From contig NZ_LT799418.1 of the NCBI RefSeq assembly GCF_900162725.1, positions 375,194 to 439,193 of the forward strand: a stretch of 64,000 bases of DNA. The letters are read 5' to 3'. The notes beneath the pieces are model-generated. The model saw only the letters and a list, made by a program, of their open reading frames with translations. It was not told where the DNA came from and did not search any database. This document shows positions 60,838 through 64,000 of this stretch, one piece after another. Within the stretch, counting starts at the first letter, position 1; each line of letters starts with the position of its first letter. Source of the stretch: Parabacteroides sp. Marseille-P3160. GTDB taxonomy: Bacteria; Bacteroidota; Bacteroidia; Bacteroidales; Tannerellaceae. A program made the position numbers and the translations under genes.

Positions 60838-60887
60838 GGAGGCCTTGCAGTCTCCTTATAGAACTAAAATCGTAAGGAGATTGTAAC
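60831..60887 (+). promoter_or_regulatory. Mutually exclusive hairpins controlling mgtE initiation
   Basis: Hairpin 1 pairs 60831-60841 (TCTATAGGGAG) with 60852-60862 (CTCCTTATAGA): 11 bp, one G-U. Hairpin 2 pairs 60845-60858 with 60873-60886 in a 14-bp helix with two G-U pairs; it covers TAAGGAGA, a rare strong Shine-Dalgarno-like string here, and ends next to the mgtE ATG. Both share 60852-60858, so only one can form. A ribosome at the leader-peptide stop codon (60835-60837) would block hairpin 1 and favour the closed form. A further small hairpin TTACGG/CCGTAA is at 60728-60747. Confidence 0.6.
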
Positions 60888-62270
60888 ATGAATGAAATTA
60901 GAAATCGTCTTCAACAACTGATTGAAGATAGAAACTGGATAGATCTTAAACTCGAACTAGTTAATCTTGAACCTTTCCAGATTGCCGAGTTAATTGATAA
61001 TTTACCCAAATCCGATCTGATCCTTTTCTTTCGCCTGCTTTCACGTAAGCAGGCTAAGGAGGTCTTTCAACATCTTTCGCATGACGAACAGGAAGATGTG
61101 ATTGAAGGCATGGCGGCTAATGTGAATATGCTGACCGGCTTGTTAAATGATTTGGATCCGGACGACCGTACCGCCTTTTTTGAAGAACTCCCCGGAAAGG
61201 TGAGCCAACGGTTGATGCAAATGCTGTCGAAGAAAGAGCATGAGATCACCACTCAACTATTAGGTTATCCGAAAGATAGTATCGGGCGTTTGATGACACC
61301 CGAATATGTAGCTGTCAGGCCTTTTTTTACGGTTCAGAAGGGCTTGGATCATATCCGGAAATTCGGGCGGGATTCCGAAACGCTGAATGTGATTTATGTA
61401 GTGGACGAGAATTGGAAATTAATCGATGACATACGTATCGAGGAAATTATCCTGGCCTTACCAGAACAGAAGATTTCCGAACTCTGTGATAATCGTTTTA
61501 TCTCACTCAATGTTTATGATGATCAGGAGGTGGCTGTCAAGATCTTTGCCGACCATGACCGCGTCGCCTTGCCGGTAACCGATACCGACGGAACACTGCT
61601 TGGGATTGTGACTGTCGATGATGTGATTGACGTACAACAGAAGGAAAGTACCGAAGACTTCCAGAAATTCGGTGGTACGGAAGGAATCGATCTGTCATAT
61701 ACCAAAGTTCCCCTGTGGGAAATGGTGAAAAAACGGGCCGGGTGGTTGGTCGTTTTATTCCTGAGTGAAATGCTCACCGCCTCTGCGATGGGACATTACG
61801 AGGAGGAAATTTCCAAAGCGGTTGTTTTGGCCCTGTTCGTTCCTTTGATTATATCGAGTGGAGGTAATTCAGGTTCGCAGGCAGCCAGTTTGATTATCCG
61901 TTCATTGGCCTTGAAAGAGCTGAGGTTAAAGAACTGGTGGTATGTCATGCGAAAGGAGATTTTTTCCGGACTAATGTTAGGAGCCATCCTCGGATGTATC
62001 GGATTCATCCGGATATTTATCTGGCAGGAGAGCGGGCTTTACGATTACGGTCAATTTTGGGTTTGGATTGGGATTAGCGTGGCTGTCTCCCTGGTCTTGA
62101 TTGTTCTCTGGGGAACACTTTCCGGCTCCATGATTCCGTTTCTGCTGAAGAAAATAGGATTAGACCCGGCCACAGCCTCCGCCCCTTTTGTCGCCACCTT
62201 GGTTGATGTAACGGGATTAATCATCTATTTTACGGTTGCTGGTCTGTTTTTAAGCGGAAAGTTGCTTTGA
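60888..62270 (+). CDS. mgtE: MgtE-type magnesium channel/transporter
   Basis: A 460-residue MgtE. It has the N-terminal superhelical domain (about 1-130), two CBS domains (about 135-255) that sense magnesium in known MgtE, a connecting helix and five membrane segments (about 283-460) with the pore stretch Ser-Ser-Gly-Gly-Asn-Ser-Gly-Ser-Gln (about 324-332) and Pro-Ala-Thr-Ala-Ser-Ala-Pro-Phe (about 427-434). It moves Mg2+ into the cell. The start at 60888 is supported by AAGGAG 8 nt upstream, unusual for this phylum. The leader looks regulatory (see upstream features). Confidence 0.95.
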   Translation: MNEIRNRLQQLIEDRNWIDLKLELVNLEPFQIAELIDNLPKSDLILFFRLLSRKQAKEVFQHLSHDEQEDVIEGMAANVNMLTGLLNDLDPDDRTAFFEELPGKVSQRLMQMLSKKEHEITTQLLGYPKDSIGRLMTPEYVAVRPFFTVQKGLDHIRKFGRDSETLNVIYVVDENWKLIDDIRIEEIILALPEQKISELCDNRFISLNVYDDQEVAVKIFADHDRVALPVTDTDGTLLGIVTVDDVIDVQQKESTEDFQKFGGTEGIDLSYTKVPLWEMVKKRAGWLVVLFLSEMLTASAMGHYEEEISKAVVLALFVPLIISSGGNSGSQAASLIIRSLALKELRLKNWWYVMRKEIFSGLMLGAILGCIGFIRIFIWQESGLYDYGQFWVWIGISVAVSLVLIVLWGTLSGSMIPFLLKKIGLDPATASAPFVATLVDVTGLIIYFTVAGLFLSGKLL

Positions 62271-62296
62271 TCCGATGTGATACCGTAGGCTGTGAT

Positions 62297-62346
62297 AGGA
62301 GCAAAAAGACCCGGTATGTAAAAGTGTAGGGCTTTTTCTCCTTTTT
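62297..62346 (+). terminator. Terminator of mgtE
   Basis: AGGAG-c-AAAAAG-a-CCC pairs with GGG-CTTTTT-CTCCT with small bulges, followed by TTTTT. It is 27 nt after the mgtE stop. Confidence 0.65.
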
Positions 62347-62478
62347 GGGTAATTTCTTTAGCCTATTTGGTTTAATTACTAATGTGTCTAACCTTCCAAT
62401 TAAATAATAATCCGAGAATCTAACGGGACACGAGTGATAAAAAAGGCCTCTATTTTCGTACGGTAAACAAATGTTTAC

Positions 62479-62486
62479 TATCTTTG
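62479..62486 (+). promoter_or_regulatory. Promoter -7 element of the gene pair 62513-63137
   Basis: TATCTTTG, 26 nt before the start codon at 62513. Confidence 0.55.
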
Positions 62487-62512
62487 AAACATCGCAATTA
62501 AAATGATTCGGA

Positions 62513-62698
62513 ATGTTGAACGAAGAAGAGCGGAAAGAGTTAGAAGCTCTGGTAGAACACGAAAAAAGGAATCTTCTGTTCTATGTTTTAATGCACGATC
62601 GCCTTGTTGCAAGCGGATTATTAGAAAGTGAGTTTGAAAGTCAAATTAATTTTCACCTTGATAGGTTAATTGATTTACTTTCCAAACTGAAAAAATAA
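62513..62698 (+). CDS. Small hypothetical protein
   Basis: A 61-residue, all-helical, charged protein without signal peptide or Cys. Strong Glu/Lys content and heptad-like leucines in the last 30 residues suggest a short coiled coil. I do not recognise it. It has its own promoter box and lies 19 nt before the DUF5053 gene, so the two are probably one transcript. Confidence 0.6.
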   Translation: MLNEEERKELEALVEHEKRNLLFYVLMHDRLVASGLLESEFESQINFHLDRLIDLLSKLKK

Positions 62699-62717
62699 TT
62701 ATAAAAAGAATTGGATT

Positions 62718-63137
62718 ATGACCGAGGCAGAAAAATTGGAAGCTCTACGGCTTGAATTCGTATCTTCCGAAAATATAGATATGGAGGCTTTCACCCGGAA
62801 GATAGATCAAGAGATCGCTTCAAAAAATGAAGTAGAACGGAAGCAGTTTATCGACGCTTTTAACGTAGAATCAAAAGCTGCCGTTGAACGGGCAGAGAAA
62901 ATAGGTAGATATGTAGATATAAAGGTAAAATTGGCGGACATCCTGGATATTGTTTCCATGTCTTATATTGCTGAGAAGTATTTTAAGAAAAGTCGTTCCT
63001 GGTTTTCCCAACGCTTGAATAATCATAAAAGAAATGGTATTCCGGTATCGTTTACCGATGAAGAATTGGATATTTTATCTAATGCTTTGGATGATATCGG
63101 GCAGAAACTTAGAAATGTAGCACGTTCAATAGCCTGA
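62718..63137 (+). CDS. DUF5053-family protein
   Basis: A 139-residue protein that fits the DUF5053 family of Bacteroidetes. The first 75 residues are charged helices; the second half has a helix-turn-helix-like part with Ser-Tyr-Ile-Ala-Glu-Lys-Tyr-Phe and Ser-Trp-Phe-Ser-Gln-Arg-Leu-Asn-Asn-His (about 80-101), which may bind nucleic acid. Function unknown. It converges on the cas2 gene, with 204 bp between. Confidence 0.7.
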   Translation: MTEAEKLEALRLEFVSSENIDMEAFTRKIDQEIASKNEVERKQFIDAFNVESKAAVERAEKIGRYVDIKVKLADILDIVSMSYIAEKYFKKSRSWFSQRLNNHKRNGIPVSFTDEELDILSNALDDIGQKLRNVARSIA

Positions 63138-63341
63138 TATGCTTTTGAATCGAATTGCCCTGGTTTCGGCCGCGGCTTTTTGTTTTATATTTTTTAAGAG
63201 AGAGTATTTAGAGTGGCAAGTGTGAAATCCGGGCATCAGTATATAGCGGGCATCAATAATAGAAAGAGCATATGGAAAGTGGTGGAAAGGAGAATTGGGT
63301 CGATTATTTAAAAAATATTATAATAATGAAGGTAAGTCATT

Positions 63342-64000
<659 letters not shown>

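Noticed and set aside
60728-60887. M-box magnesium riboswitch upstream of mgtE
   Set aside because: I do not find the conserved M-box core strings or its multi-helix layout; the leader is better described by the uORF and two competing hairpins.
63200-63260. Short GGGCATCA repeats as the edge of a CRISPR array
   Set aside because: Only two 8-bp matches (63213 and 63248 area), far too short for a type II-C repeat.

Overview
The window looks like a chromosomal segment of a gut-type Bacteroidales bacterium, most like Parabacteroides/Tannerellaceae. The main reasons are a fused lpxC-fabZ gene, a PorE-type OmpA lipoprotein of the type IX secretion apparatus, Bacteroidetes-style promoters (TAnnTTTG about 25-35 nt before many start codons), an almost complete lack of Shine-Dalgarno sequences, and many SPII lipoproteins. 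The genus is an inference; no rRNA or tRNA gene was seen.

Layout. 1-6.1 kb: a serpin lipoprotein, then a divergent operon with the whole GDP-D-glycero-alpha-D-manno-heptose pathway (hddA, gmhA, hddC, gmhB) and a glycosyltransferase. 6.2-7.4 kb: an AT-rich patch with a KilA-N protein and the wreck of a Phd/YefM-type antitoxin gene that still has its TGTACA operator. 7.4-19.6 kb: a YfhO-like membrane protein and an AT-rich glycan locus (nucleotide-sugar dehydrogenase, Wzx flippase, FkbM methyltransferase, five glycosyltransferases in the minus-strand operon including a GT10 fucosyltransferase, plus one convergent glycosyltransferase). 19.9-23 kb: ahcY and a GH140-like hydrolase. 23.2-30.5 kb: a nine-gene minus-strand sulfur operon with a family 2 encapsulin shell and its cysteine desulfurase cargo, plus serine acetyltransferase, JAMM peptidase, TusA, DsrE, MoeB/ThiF, a ThiS/MoaD-like carrier and cysteine synthase. 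30.6-38 kb: a TPR lipoprotein, class I fumarase, two poorly known proteins and a HAD phosphatase. 38-52.9 kb: housekeeping genes (glucosaminidase-LysM, purM, prfA, pyrF, lpxD, lpxC-fabZ, lpxA, miaA, purN, acpP, fabF, rnc, pfkA, a GH3-like protein). 53-58.4 kb: an unsaturated-uronate (pectin) catabolic operon exuT-kduD-kdgK-DUF4861-kduI. 58.6-62.3 kb: porE-like gene and mgtE. 62.5-64 kb: two small genes, then cas2 and the 3' part of cas1 of a CRISPR system that runs off the window; no array is visible beside cas2.

The two most interesting things are: (1) the mgtE leader at about 60.73-60.89 kb, which has a 20-codon upstream ORF starting Met-Asp-Glu-Gly-Pro-Tyr-Pro, whose stop codon lies inside one of two mutually exclusive hairpins, the other of which buries the mgtE initiation region. 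This looks like a Bacteroidetes analogue of the leader-peptide magnesium sensors of enterobacterial mgt genes. (2) The encapsulin operon, which joins a sulfur nanocompartment to a protein-thiocarboxylate route to cysteine; its carrier protein ends in Gly-Gly-Gly-Ser-Asp-Val and so seems to need C-terminal trimming.

The intergenic DNA is also structured. Two copies of a ~120-bp element made of four consecutive tetraloop hairpins lie at 1.84 and 37.69 kb. Each sits beside a 22-bp-period palindromic repeat block, and a third such block occurs at 21.39 kb. The 37.69-kb copy lies directly after a decayed duplicate of the promoter and first codons of the neighbouring glucosaminidase gene.
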